A DNA stretch of 64,000 bases from Candidatus Heimdallarchaeota archaeon (GCA_030149205.1 JASBSB010000003.1:248001-312000); one strand, 5' to 3'; shown: positions 26,453 to 35,191, counted from the stretch's first letter. The notes: generated by a model from the letters alone, not told the origin. Translations and numbers: made by a program.

Positions 26453-28909
26453 TCATTCATCTGATTCAAATTTAACTTTTACTGTAAAATCTGTGATATC
26501 TAACTTTGCATCCTCCTGAAAAGTTGTAGAAAACTCAAATATCCCATGCATGGCTTTTATATCTGCTTCTAGTTTGATAAGTGGGGTGGGGATGTTTGCA
26601 AACCTAAGTGATGAGCGTAGAGATATACCATTCTCTTGTTTTAATTTCCAGATAGCACTGTTATATTCAACAAGTAAATCTGTTACATTGTTATCAAAAT
26701 CAATTTCAACTAACTCTGGGAACAACGATTTGTGTACACTTTTATCAAAGAGTTCTCTATAGATGTAATCTGTGATAAAGGGAGTAATTGGTGCAATTAA
26801 CCTAATTATTGCATCTAAACACGTATACAGAGTCAGTTTTGCTCCTTTTGACTCAAGTTCACTAAACTGACCATTACGATTGTATGCTCTTGATTTGACT
26901 AGCTCCATATATTGGGAAGCGAATAAGTCTGTTGTAAATTTTCTAATACTCCTTGTCGCAGGATGGAAGTCAAAGGAGGTATATCCTGCAAGAGATTCCG
27001 TAATAGTGTTATTTAATTCACTTAAAATCCATTTATCCGTGTTTTGAAGTTCACCGGATTCAGGACGGTCAAAGCTGGCAATAAAGCGAGAAATGTTATA
27101 TAATTTATTAAGAAATTTAGAACCACCCTTCAACCTTTCTTCTGAAAATCTTATGTCGGACCCTACTGAAGCTTCCATACACCCAAAGAATCTAAGGGCA
27201 TCTCCTCCATATCTTTCAAGCATTATTTCAGGGTTAACAGAATTTCCCTTTCTTTTGCTCATTTTTTCCCCTGATTCTGTTACAACATGTCCTGAAATCC
27301 ATGCATGTTGAAAAGCTGGTTTATCAAAGAGCTGGTGAATTCGAAGCATGGTATAGTGGAACCAAGTTCTTACTATATCCTTACCTTGAGGACGCATGTT
27401 TGCCAGATAAGGTCTAGTTGAAGCAATATTGATTAGCTTATCAGTCTCGATGTTGTTGGGATATTTTGTTACATAATAAGCTGATATGCTTGAATCTACC
27501 CAAGTATCAAATGTTCTTTCATCCCCTCTGAATTTCTTGTTTCCACATTTTTCACATTTTTCAAATGGAGGATCGTCTTTCCATGGTTGATAGTAAGGGC
27601 CTGGAGGAGGAACCATAGGATGTTCACATTTTGTACAGTACCAAACGGGGACCTCAGTCCCATAAAACCTTCTTCTAGAAATTGGCCAGTCTATTGAGAC
27701 CCTATCTAACCAATTCATCCAAATTTGCTTCATGAAATCTGGGTGAAATTCGACCTTCTCACTGTATTCTCTAAGTGTTGGCACAAATTCATTCTGTTTG
27801 AGATAGTATTCTTTCATTCCAATAAACTCAATCGGAGCACCTGAACGTTCCGATACAGGAAATCTATAGGGTACTACTTTTTCACCTACAATGGCTCCAA
27901 TTTCTCTTAACCTTTTAACAATTTTCTCCCTACCCTCCTTTATTTTCATCCCAGCAAACTCTCCAGTCTGTTCTGTCAATCGTCCATTGGTATCAATTGC
28001 ATATACTGGGTCTAAATCAAATTCTCGTATCACTCTAACATCCTGAATATCACCGTATGAGCAAATTTGAACAATACCGCTTCCAAATTCTGGATCAGCC
28101 ATTGGATGCTTTCTAATTTTTACAGATATATTCCAAAGGGGAATAATCGCAGTCTTACCTTCGAGCTGTGAGTATCTATTGTCCTCTGGATTGAACACAA
28201 TTGTTCTAATCGCAGGGATTAACTCGGGTCGAGTTGTAGAAAAATGGAATTTTTCATTTGTCTCTTTTATTCTGAATTGGATATCATAGAGTGGGTGCTC
28301 TCCCTCTTCATATTCAATCTCAGCATCTGCAACTGTTGTTTGAAGTCTATAGTCCCAATTATTAGGCCGATCATCTTCATATACCAATCCCTTCTTCCAA
28401 ACCTCTATGAACGTCTCCTGAGTTAACGCACGATATTGAGGGTCATCTGTTCTGTAAACAGAATCCCATTCAAAGGAGTTTGCACTTAATCCTAGCTTGT
28501 AAGCCACATCTAGAACTGCTTTCCCATATTTGTTCAGAATTTTTTGACAGAGATCCAAAAAGTCAGCTCTCGGTACATTGTGCATGTTAACTTTGAATTC
28601 TTTTTCTGCGGCAATTTCTATAGGAAGACCGTTTCTATCCAACCCCATCGGGAAATGAACCGAATGACCCTTCATTCGCATGATTCGAGCAATCATATCT
28701 ATTTGAGAATAATGAATTGCACCACCCATGTGCCATGGAGCATTTGTATAAGGAGGAGGAGTGTCAATTGTAAAAAGAGAGGATTGATCCGTTATGGTAT
28801 CAGGGTTGAACTGATATAACCTCTCATCTTGCCACAAATTGAATATTTCCTCTTCTTGTATTTTGAAATTATACTTCTTTTTTGACAATCTCTTTTTCTC
28901 TTTTGACAT
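26453..28909 (-). CDS. valS: Valyl-tRNA synthetase, archaeal type
   Basis: This class I synthetase charges tRNA-Val. From the ATG at 28909 it has 818 residues (a TTG two codons earlier also opens the frame). The Rossmann fold starts with TPPPYTNAPWHMGG, so the HIGH motif reads HMGG. FPMGLDRNGLPIE and FSTTRPELIPA (editing domain) follow. ICSYGDIQDV matches archaeal ValRS rather than IleRS. Two CxxC pairs (CTKCEHP, CEKCGNK) form a zinc site. DTWVDSSISAYYVTKY is the valine-pocket segment, and KMSKRKGN closes the active site. The C-terminal anticodon-binding domain is present but there is no bacterial coiled coil. Confidence 0.92.
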   Translation of the reverse strand: MSKEKKRLSKKKYNFKIQEEEIFNLWQDERLYQFNPDTITDQSSLFTIDTPPPYTNAPWHMGGAIHYSQIDMIARIMRMKGHSVHFPMGLDRNGLPIEIAAEKEFKVNMHNVPRADFLDLCQKILNKYGKAVLDVAYKLGLSANSFEWDSVYRTDDPQYRALTQETFIEVWKKGLVYEDDRPNNWDYRLQTTVADAEIEYEEGEHPLYDIQFRIKETNEKFHFSTTRPELIPAIRTIVFNPEDNRYSQLEGKTAIIPLWNISVKIRKHPMADPEFGSGIVQICSYGDIQDVRVIREFDLDPVYAIDTNGRLTEQTGEFAGMKIKEGREKIVKRLREIGAIVGEKVVPYRFPVSERSGAPIEFIGMKEYYLKQNEFVPTLREYSEKVEFHPDFMKQIWMNWLDRVSIDWPISRRRFYGTEVPVWYCTKCEHPMVPPPGPYYQPWKDDPPFEKCEKCGNKKFRGDERTFDTWVDSSISAYYVTKYPNNIETDKLINIASTRPYLANMRPQGKDIVRTWFHYTMLRIHQLFDKPAFQHAWISGHVVTESGEKMSKRKGNSVNPEIMLERYGGDALRFFGCMEASVGSDIRFSEERLKGGSKFLNKLYNISRFIASFDRPESGELQNTDKWILSELNNTITESLAGYTSFDFHPATRSIRKFTTDLFASQYMELVKSRAYNRNGQFSELESKGAKLTLYTCLDAIIRLIAPITPFITDYIYRELFDKSVHKSLFPELVEIDFDNNVTDLLVEYNSAIWKLKQENGISLRSSLRFANIPTPLIKLEADIKAMHGIFEFSTTFQEDAKLDITDFTVKVKFESDE

Positions 28910-28921
28910 ATTCAAAACTAC

Positions 28922-28943
28922 TCAGATTACCCTCATAATCTGA
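28922..28943. promoter_or_regulatory. Perfect 8-bp inverted repeat in the valS leader
   Basis: Arms tcagatta (28922-28929) and taatctga (28936-28943) flank a 6-nt loop, 13 nt upstream of the valS ATG. A TATA-like stretch (ttatagataaa, ~28951-28961) lies further upstream, so the element falls at or just after the expected transcription start. It could be an operator or a 5'-UTR hairpin. Confidence 0.5.
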
Positions 28944-28997
28944 TCTTTAAAACTTATAGATAAATTAGAGACATGAATTCCTGTGGGGAAGAATAAA

Positions 28998-29579
28998 CTA
29001 AAACAATCCATTTTCCTCTAGTTTCTCTATTATAAATTTGAAAATATCTTCAACATTCTCCCCACTTTTTGCTGAAGTTCTAACTAAGGTAATTCGATCA
29101 TCAAATTTGCTTTTATACTCTTCAAACTTCTTTAAAACCCTTTTTTCATTAACAATTTGAATATCATCAGAGTTTGATTTAATAAGATCTAGCTTGTTTC
29201 CTACCAAAACAATTGGAATAGATTCTACTGTTTCATAACCAACCTCATTTGTAACTTCCTCTATCCAATTATCTAGATGATCAAAGGAATCTGGGTCTAC
29301 CAGACTAAAGATCAGAACTATGGCATTTAAATCATCATAATATAATCTCCTAACTGCCTGAAAATCCTTTTGACCTGCAATGTCCCAGATTTGTAAAACT
29401 ATATTGCTCACCCCACGGTTGATTCGTTTTACTGCAAAATCTGCTCCCACAGTCAGAGAATAACTCTGTGCAAAATTATCCCCAAAATAACTCTTTCTGA
29501 TACTGGTTTTACCAACTCTTGCATCTCCTAAAAGAATTACTTTTAATTGAACTGTGAGTGGTTCATCGAACACAAACAA
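28998..29579 (-). CDS. Rab/Ras-type small GTPase
   Basis: A ~193-residue small GTPase of the eukaryotic Ras superfamily, a class abundant in Asgard archaea. All G motifs are present: G1 GDARVGKTS (18-26), G2 Thr43 in a Rab-like SLTVGADF, G3 WDIAGQ (65-70, keeping the catalytic Gln70), G4 NKLD (128-131) and G5 TSAK (168-171). The C-terminus ends ENGLF with no Cys, so it is not prenylated in the Rab manner and membrane attachment would need a partner. The start is TTG 29579 or GTG 29573, since no in-frame ATG precedes G1. It lies alone between valS and pheT. Confidence 0.95.
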   Translation of the reverse strand: MFVFDEPLTVQLKVILLGDARVGKTSIRKSYFGDNFAQSYSLTVGADFAVKRINRGVSNIVLQIWDIAGQKDFQAVRRLYYDDLNAIVLIFSLVDPDSFDHLDNWIEEVTNEVGYETVESIPIVLVGNKLDLIKSNSDDIQIVNEKRVLKKFEEYKSKFDDRITLVRTSAKSGENVEDIFKFIIEKLEENGLF

Positions 29580-29677
29580 TATACGAACTCCTCTTATTAA
29601 AGGAGTATCATAAAATATCTCGGTATATTCTAACTTTTGTAAAATTTTAGAAAAACAAAAAGAAAATTACTTATATA

Positions 29678-31393
29678 TTAATAATTATTTGGGGAATATT
29701 TTTTCAATTTTAATTTTTTAATTTTAGTAAGATCCAACTCAAAGCAGGAGACTGGGACTTTGATCCCAAAGTTTTCAAGAACCTCTATTTTTACCTCACC
29801 AATAGCTCCCAATTTTGTTGAATCCTCGCTGAATACTGTTGCACTTCGACCATCTATCAGTTCAGACATCTCTGAAACTTCTAATTTGTATTTTACTTTA
29901 ATTGAATTGAAGAAAGCATCTAAAATACGGTGCGATGTTTCGAACGTCTCATTTGCACCAGCCAAAAGCACTGCAAGATGAGTTTTAGTCACAGGTATAT
30001 TGTTCTTATAGATCGTAATTTCACCAGTTTCAAAAATATGATGAGGAAAGGGTGCTTCGATATTTTTTGAGGTAAACCTGATTAATCCACTTAAAAGGTC
30101 AGGTCTTAATATGGAATAACTTTGTGAGACTGGGTTCTTAAGATACACGACTTTGTTTTTAAAATCTAACCCTCTTGACATCTTTGTGACCACTGAATCT
30201 AAATCTGTAAGATTGTAATTCAATATTTCCTGAAGGGAGGCCCCAACCATTATTTCTCTTATCATATTTTCTTTTTCAGTAGATAGATCTAAGGCACCTT
30301 GGGTAAAGAGGTTTGGAATTCTGACATTAAACAAGTTATAATCTGATGCGATGGCAATTTCTTCACTCAAATCAACCCAGTGAATAACATCTTGCCTGTA
30401 AGGGGGAAGTTCTACCTGTAATTGATCTCCATGATCTTTTGCATCTAGCCTTCGTTTTCGCAATAATTTCAAAAGTCTGGCTTCAGAGAATCTTGTACCA
30501 AGATATCGATTTACCTCCTTCTTTGTCAAATTCATTTTCAAAGTTGATTGGGTGGGAGTTATGATTGTTTTCGAATGGTAATTTATTAACACTGACTCAA
30601 CTTTAGCCCCTCTATCTTGTAGTATTTGGGCGAAAAGATCTGTAACTTGATTTACAGCTATTTCATTTGTTCCTGTTACCTCCAACAGAACATTTTCTGT
30701 GGATTCTGTAATTCTTCCGACATCATTAGAATTTATAATAGGAGGCATGGAAAGAACCCTGTTGTTTGAATCTATAAGCATTGGAACCATTGTAAATGGC
30801 TTTAGAATGTTTTCATATTCTATACCCTTTGGATGCTGCTTAAAAATCTCATCAACTGTAAGCTCTTTGTCAAACTGAAGAGGTACAAATTTGAAATCCC
30901 TCCCTACTGTGGTGTATTGTATTGGACTTGAAATCAAATGTAAATTGTAAAGTCCTATGGAGGTTCTCTTTCGCTTTCGACCAAAAGAAAAATCTAGTTT
31001 GTCCTGAGCCTGTATAAATTGTTTTATTAAGAAATTATCTAATTTTAGACCCTTTGCAATAACAGCCCCAATGTATGGTCGAATCTCTTTTACACTTTCA
31101 TCAACAATGATTTCATATGTAGAGCTTGGGAACTTAAAATTTGGAAGACCAGGTTTGTCTAACATCCCCCGAATCTCTCTTGCAAGGCCTTCTGCAGACC
31201 ACAAATCAGGTCGGTTTGCAGTCTTAACGTCTACTGAAATTTTAGTATGACCATTTTCATCTGGTCCCTCTGGGTCTGAATCTACCTCTGCCTTGGCAAA
31301 TGCCAAGTATTTGTCTAATTCAACAACAGTTAGTGCTTCTTTTTTACCCAAAAGCTCTGAAAAATCTTCTATTGAAATATCTATAGTAACCAT
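29678..31393 (-). CDS. pheT: Phenylalanyl-tRNA synthetase beta subunit
   Basis: The beta chain of PheRS, of the archaeal/eukaryotic short type (571 residues, no bacterial S4-like or ferredoxin-fold anticodon domain visible). It carries the B1 region near the start (KTANRPDLWSAEGLAREIRG, ~55-75), a B3/4-like editing module (MLIDSNNRVLSMPPIINSNDVGRI), a B5 segment with PPYRQDVIHWVDLSEEIAI, and the pseudo-catalytic class II core (LKNPVSQSYSILRPDLLSGL). It begins with ATG at 31393, 4 bp after pheS, and is translated from the same mRNA. Confidence 0.96.
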   Translation of the reverse strand: MVTIDISIEDFSELLGKKEALTVVELDKYLAFAKAEVDSDPEGPDENGHTKISVDVKTANRPDLWSAEGLAREIRGMLDKPGLPNFKFPSSTYEIIVDESVKEIRPYIGAVIAKGLKLDNFLIKQFIQAQDKLDFSFGRKRKRTSIGLYNLHLISSPIQYTTVGRDFKFVPLQFDKELTVDEIFKQHPKGIEYENILKPFTMVPMLIDSNNRVLSMPPIINSNDVGRITESTENVLLEVTGTNEIAVNQVTDLFAQILQDRGAKVESVLINYHSKTIITPTQSTLKMNLTKKEVNRYLGTRFSEARLLKLLRKRRLDAKDHGDQLQVELPPYRQDVIHWVDLSEEIAIASDYNLFNVRIPNLFTQGALDLSTEKENMIREIMVGASLQEILNYNLTDLDSVVTKMSRGLDFKNKVVYLKNPVSQSYSILRPDLLSGLIRFTSKNIEAPFPHHIFETGEITIYKNNIPVTKTHLAVLLAGANETFETSHRILDAFFNSIKVKYKLEVSEMSELIDGRSATVFSEDSTKLGAIGEVKIEVLENFGIKVPVSCFELDLTKIKKLKLKKYSPNNY

Positions 31394-31397
31394 TTTA

Positions 31398-32894
31398 TCA
31401 CTCCATATTTATTCCAGAACTAACTGGTGATTGTCTTAGCCACTCTAAGTCTTGTGAAAATAACTCACGAATATCACTGATGTTGTGTTTAACCATAAAC
31501 AACCTATCTATACCTAATCCCCAAGCAATTACAGGATAGTCGATTCCAAATGGTTGAACCACCTCAGGTCTAAATATACCTGCACCACCAAATTCTATCC
31601 TCCCTATAGTTGGATGTTCAGCGCTTAGTTCAACAGAAGGTGAGGTGAATGGGTAATAATCTGGTCGAAAACTTATGTTCTCAGCCCCTGCTATATCCTC
31701 TGCAAAAATTGTTAAGATTCCTAATAAATCTCTAAAGGTCAGACTTGGATCACAAACGATTCCTTCAACCTGATAAAATTCAGCACCATGAGTTGCATCG
31801 ATATCATCTGGTCGAAAGCATTTTGCAATTGAAAAATACTTAGCTGGTGGTTTTACGTTCCTTAAGGTTCTTGCAGACAAAGTTGTCCCCTGAGGTCTCA
31901 ATAGGAACCTTGACGCCTTTTTATAGTCCCATGAATATCTATGTCCTTTAGATCCAGTTTTCCATCCAGTTTCATGTGTCTCTCTTACATTTTCTACGAA
32001 TTCCTCCTTAGGGAGTATCCCGTGATCATGCGGATTAATCAGAAAAATATCCTGATCTTCTCTTGAGGGGTGGTCTTGTGGTGAGTAGAGTGAATCAAAA
32101 TTCCAGAATTCCATTTCAACTAGACTACCTTTCATCTCTTGAAATCCCAGAGCCATAAGGTTTTGACGAACAAAGTCATGAAAGTGGCGGTAGATGTGAT
32201 ATTTTCCAATGTTGAGTCGCCTTGGTTTGGTTTTTATGTTATAGGGTTTTATAACATAATTTTTCCACCTGCCAGAGGCAATGAGCTCGGGAGTTAGTTT
32301 AGTTAATTCCTCTTGAACCTTGATCTCTTTTAGTTGAATTTCATCAATTTTAGGAATGATTTTTGTGATTTGTACTTCTGAGGTTTGAATTAAACCTCTT
32401 CCAATAAGCTCTTCAATCTCCTGAGAAATAGGAGGTTTTATTGAAGTTATCATAGCTAACATTTTTGTGTTCTCTTTTACAAAACTCTCAAATGAAGCCT
32501 TATCATTTAGAGAAATCTCACCATTTTTGATGTTGATAAATTTCTTCCTTTTTAACAATCCAATACCAGCTGAAATTTCTTGTTTATCACCTTTAACCTC
32601 CTGAAAAACCGACTGCATGGAAACTCTTTCTTTATCTGTCAAGAGTTGAAATAACCTGTTCTCTATCAATCCCTTCTCTAAAGCTTCTTTCCCACGTGAA
32701 GTCAATTCATATGCAATAACAGTTTTAACAATTTTATCAATAAGGTTGTTTTTATAAAGTGACTCAACCTCAGACGCAACCAAGTTAGGATCAAACTCAC
32801 TTTTAACCGTTAGTTCATCAAGTTGAATTTTTCCAGATTGAAGTATTTGCTCTAGTATCCTGTATGTAATTGGTTTAATGACTACTTTATTCAT
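31398..32894 (-). CDS. pheS: Phenylalanyl-tRNA synthetase alpha subunit
   Basis: The catalytic alpha chain of PheRS, which ligates phenylalanine to tRNA-Phe as an (alpha-beta)2 enzyme. It has 498 residues, with an N-terminal ~200 residues of winged-helix-type DNA/RNA-binding modules as in archaeal and eukaryotic alpha chains, then the class II core: motif 1 near HDFVRQNLMALGF, the ATHGAEFYQVEGIV substrate segment, and motif 3 GLGIDRLFM near the C-terminus. ATG at 32894. It is first in the pheST operon, and its upstream region also holds the C/D-box sRNA candidate on the other strand. Confidence 0.96.
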   Translation of the reverse strand: MNKVVIKPITYRILEQILQSGKIQLDELTVKSEFDPNLVASEVESLYKNNLIDKIVKTVIAYELTSRGKEALEKGLIENRLFQLLTDKERVSMQSVFQEVKGDKQEISAGIGLLKRKKFINIKNGEISLNDKASFESFVKENTKMLAMITSIKPPISQEIEELIGRGLIQTSEVQITKIIPKIDEIQLKEIKVQEELTKLTPELIASGRWKNYVIKPYNIKTKPRRLNIGKYHIYRHFHDFVRQNLMALGFQEMKGSLVEMEFWNFDSLYSPQDHPSREDQDIFLINPHDHGILPKEEFVENVRETHETGWKTGSKGHRYSWDYKKASRFLLRPQGTTLSARTLRNVKPPAKYFSIAKCFRPDDIDATHGAEFYQVEGIVCDPSLTFRDLLGILTIFAEDIAGAENISFRPDYYPFTSPSVELSAEHPTIGRIEFGGAGIFRPEVVQPFGIDYPVIAWGLGIDRLFMVKHNISDIRELFSQDLEWLRQSPVSSGINME

Positions 32895-33086
32895 AATTTC
32901 ACCTGTCTATCATGAATTTTAGATGTACAATCCTTCTTAATATTGATCATTAAAATTCCAAGGCAACAAACCTCTTTGAAAGTTCCTTTATTTAGGATTT
33001 AAAAACTTTCTTGAAATTTTCAGATTTATCATAAAATTTGATTTACTAACCGAATAGCTAAATAACAAGAAGTGACTTTGACCTTA

Positions 33087-33151
33087 GGCAATGATGAAAA
33101 AACCCCAGAAGGAGTCAATAGACGATGAAATCCACACGACAATTCTGAGCC
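33087..33151 (+). ncRNA. C/D-box guide sRNA candidate
   Basis: A 65-nt stretch between pheS and pop5 has a consensus C box ATGATGA (33091-33097), a C' box cGATGA (33123-33128) and a consensus D box CTGA (33145-33148). GGC (33087-33089) and GCC (33149-33151) can close a terminal stem. Archaeal C/D sRNAs of this size guide 2'-O-methylation of rRNA or tRNA. The D' box is not canonical (around tcaa, 33115-33118), and the spacers are 16-17 nt, slightly longer than typical. A TATA-like taaataa lies ~25 nt upstream. The target was not identified. Confidence 0.55.
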
Positions 33152-33159
33152 ATTATACT

Positions 33160-33489
33160 TTACCCAAATAACTGTTCTATCCCTTCGATCTCTTTCTTCA
33201 AACTATGAAGAGTTCCAGATTTCGAAATAATTTTTACAAACTGATCTTGGAAAGCCAAGATAAACCCACTTTCAACCTCTGAAATCTGTTCAAGATTTGA
33301 TTGTAATATGATGAGTTGCCCTTTTATTGTATCTTCTAAGCTTATAAGAGTTAGATTAGACTTTGCTAGGGTAATATCCCCGTACAAATTTTGAATTTTC
33401 AGTCGAATCAGTTCAAGAAGGTTCTTTTTTGAAAAATTTCCAGGGTAAATAAACCCCAACAAGTACCTTTTTTTGGAATGCTTTATCAT
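33160..33489 (-). CDS. rnp2: RNase P protein subunit Pop5 (Rnp2)
   Basis: A 109-residue RNA-binding protein of RNase P, which matures the 5' ends of tRNAs. It has the Pop5 order: a basic N-terminus leading into RYLLGFIYPGNF, helix LLELIRLKIQNLYGDITLAKSNLTLISLE, a strand with QLIILQSNLEQISEV, and the C-terminal KIISKSGTLHSLKKEI typical of the family. Its start codon overlaps the rpp30 stop by 4 nt (ATGA), indicating translational coupling. Pop5 and Rpp30 form a heterotetramer in archaeal RNase P, so the operon pairing fits. Sequence similarity is low but context supports the call. Confidence 0.85.
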   Translation of the reverse strand: MIKHSKKRYLLGFIYPGNFSKKNLLELIRLKIQNLYGDITLAKSNLTLISLEDTIKGQLIILQSNLEQISEVESGFILAFQDQFVKIISKSGTLHSLKKEIEGIEQLFG

Positions 33490-34124
33490 AATTTCACCTC
33501 ATCTATCCCAACATATTCAGATTTCCTCTTAGTTTGATTATTTAAGACTCTTTGTTGAACTTTAGCAGAAGACGTTAATGTGGGAGGAAGTCCAAATGTC
33601 TTTGCAACTGATTGTAAATCTTTGTAGCTTCTGATTAAATTTAAATCAACAACATTTAAGTAAAGAAAACATGGAACCTTACAGAAATTTACCTCGCGGA
33701 TCAGTCTAAAAAATTCCTTTGCTTTCCATTGATTGACCTCTGTGTAAAAGGGTGACAAATCTATACCAATTTGTATCCCTTGCCTTTTGAGTTTTTTTAA
33801 AAATTCTTGCTTGAAGTAAGATTTGTTGATGCCAAGTTCAAAGGTAACTATATCGATCAAACTAAAATCAAATTGTCCCAATTTGATAGAATTTTTATTT
33901 ATTAGTAAATTTATAAGATCTACTCGTTTTCTAACTTTCATTATTTTATTTGTCAACTGCTTCATCGACTGTGTATCAGAACTAATAGTCATTAAGGAGG
34001 TTATATTGGAGGATTTCTCAAATTTTGATAATTCATAAATAAAAGAATCGGTCTTAGAAAGAATCTTTAGAATATTGGAATCCATTTTTTGAATGGTTGC
34101 AGGAAGGAGTGTTAGATTCTTCAT
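33486..34124 (-). CDS. rnp3: RNase P protein subunit Rpp30 (Rnp3)
   Basis: A 212-residue TIM-barrel (PHP-like) protein that partners Pop5 in RNase P. Family-like features are the central FSLIDIVTFELGINKSYF strand-loop, the GIQIGIDLSPFYTE strand (~115-128), a FFRLIREVNFCKVPCFLYLNV strand-helix, and the C-terminal LPPTLTSSAKVQQRVLNNQTKR, which resembles the conserved end of Rpp30. It lies in the archaeal order eL15 - COG1325 - Rpp30 - Pop5, which supports identification despite divergence. It starts at ATG 34124, 3 nt after the COG1325 gene. Confidence 0.85.
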   Translation of the reverse strand: MKNLTLLPATIQKMDSNILKILSKTDSFIYELSKFEKSSNITSLMTISSDTQSMKQLTNKIMKVRKRVDLINLLINKNSIKLGQFDFSLIDIVTFELGINKSYFKQEFLKKLKRQGIQIGIDLSPFYTEVNQWKAKEFFRLIREVNFCKVPCFLYLNVVDLNLIRSYKDLQSVAKTFGLPPTLTSSAKVQQRVLNNQTKRKSEYVGIDEVKL

Positions 34125-34127
34125 TGT

Positions 34128-34538
34128 TCATCTCAAAAACTTACTGAGCTCTGTCTTGATATCATCTATTTCATTCTTATTATATGTTGTGAATTTTATT
34201 TCCATTCTTATAATATCTGATGTTTCACTTAAGCGTATTGGATTTTCTACCTCAAAGAAAGCGAATTTATCTAATTTTAAAATTAGCTTCCTGTCCGATT
34301 CGATGAAGAACTTGCCAAAGTTTTCGAAAATGTTGGATTTATCGGTTATTGATAATCTATTCAAGACTTTTTCGAATAATTTCTTTGCTTTGTTCTTATG
34401 AAAATGAACTGTCCAGATCTGGATTGAGTCTCCAAACTGACCAAAAACAGTCTCCTTGCTAGCGATAGATTGTATACCGAATTCATTTTCAAGCAACTCA
34501 TCGATTTTCTCTAGTAAAATAGTAGCATCTTCAGTCAC
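34128..34538 (-). CDS. COG1325-family RNA-binding protein (exosome-associated)
   Basis: A ~136-residue protein whose C-terminal half matches the COG1325 pattern: LNRLSITDKSNIFENF, then RKLILKLDKFAFFEVENPIRLSETSDIIRMEIKF. These proteins are predicted RNA-binding factors tied to the exosome or rRNA processing and are usually encoded between eL15 and Rpp30, as here. The only standard start in frame is GTG at 34538, but the frame stays open upstream to a stop at 34587-34589. The upstream codons read SYAKLIFFTY, a plausible first beta strand leading into VTED. Real translation may begin at a non-standard codon such as ATT or ATC. Confidence 0.75.
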   Translation of the reverse strand: MTEDATILLEKIDELLENEFGIQSIASKETVFGQFGDSIQIWTVHFHKNKAKKLFEKVLNRLSITDKSNIFENFGKFFIESDRKLILKLDKFAFFEVENPIRLSETSDIIRMEIKFTTYNKNEIDDIKTELSKFLR

Positions 34539-34606
34539 GTATGTGAAAAAAATTAATTTTGCATAACTGATTTGGATAATATCAACTCATTATTTGTTGT
34601 GTATAT

Positions 34607-35191
34607 CTATTTAAGTCTTCTTCCATGTCTTCTTAGACTTGGTCTGGCTTTCTCTGCACCAAATCCTTTCCTGTTCAATCCTCTTGATCTCTTTCCAGCA
34701 CTAGTTAAGCCTCTAAATACCCTTCTGGTATTATTCTTCTTGAAGATCCAAGAAATTCTATGGTCATTGACAATTGCAGGATGTACGGGATCAACGAGAA
34801 TTATTTCAAACCATTTGCTCCTTCCATCTTGTCCCACCCAATAGGAACCTAAAACCTCTAAGTTTGTGTATTTTCTAGATGCTCTGGTTTCAGCAATCCA
34901 TCGTAGGTTCCTTCCTGATGTCTTATCCACCGCAAGATTTACTCCACGACTCCTACCTCTTGTAGGTCTAGACATCCTTCTCGCACCACGTCTAACTTTT
35001 GCTCGAACTATCACATATCCAGGTTTGGCCTTATATCCCAACGATCTGGCTCTGTCGATTCTTAAAGGGCGGTTTACCCTAAGGATCGTAGGTTCTCTTC
35101 TCCATTGAATCAAACGTGGTCTTTGGATCTCTTTGAATTCATTTGAATTTCTATTTCGCCAAAAATCTCTAACATTTTTGTATAGGTTCAT
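34607..35191 (-). CDS. rpl15e: Large ribosomal subunit protein eL15
   Basis: A 194-residue basic protein of the 50S subunit, shared by archaea and eukaryotes. Strong family segments include the RLIQWRREPTILRVNRPLRIDRARSLGYKAKPG region (~27-60), VVRAKVRRGARR-like stretch, the GSYWVGQDGRSKWFEIILVDP strand pair, and the Arg/Gly-rich tail ending in RPSLRRHGRRLK. It is the first gene of the eL15 - COG1325 - Rpp30 - Pop5 operon. ATG at 35191. Confidence 0.98.
   Translation of the reverse strand: MNLYKNVRDFWRNRNSNEFKEIQRPRLIQWRREPTILRVNRPLRIDRARSLGYKAKPGYVIVRAKVRRGARRMSRPTRGRSRGVNLAVDKTSGRNLRWIAETRASRKYTNLEVLGSYWVGQDGRSKWFEIILVDPVHPAIVNDHRISWIFKKNNTRRVFRGLTSAGKRSRGLNRKGFGAEKARPSLRRHGRRLK

Noticed and set aside
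34093..34401. 102-codon plus-strand frame across Rpp30 and COG1325
   Set aside because: It is antisense to an operon with good gene-order support and has a biased hydrophobic composition.
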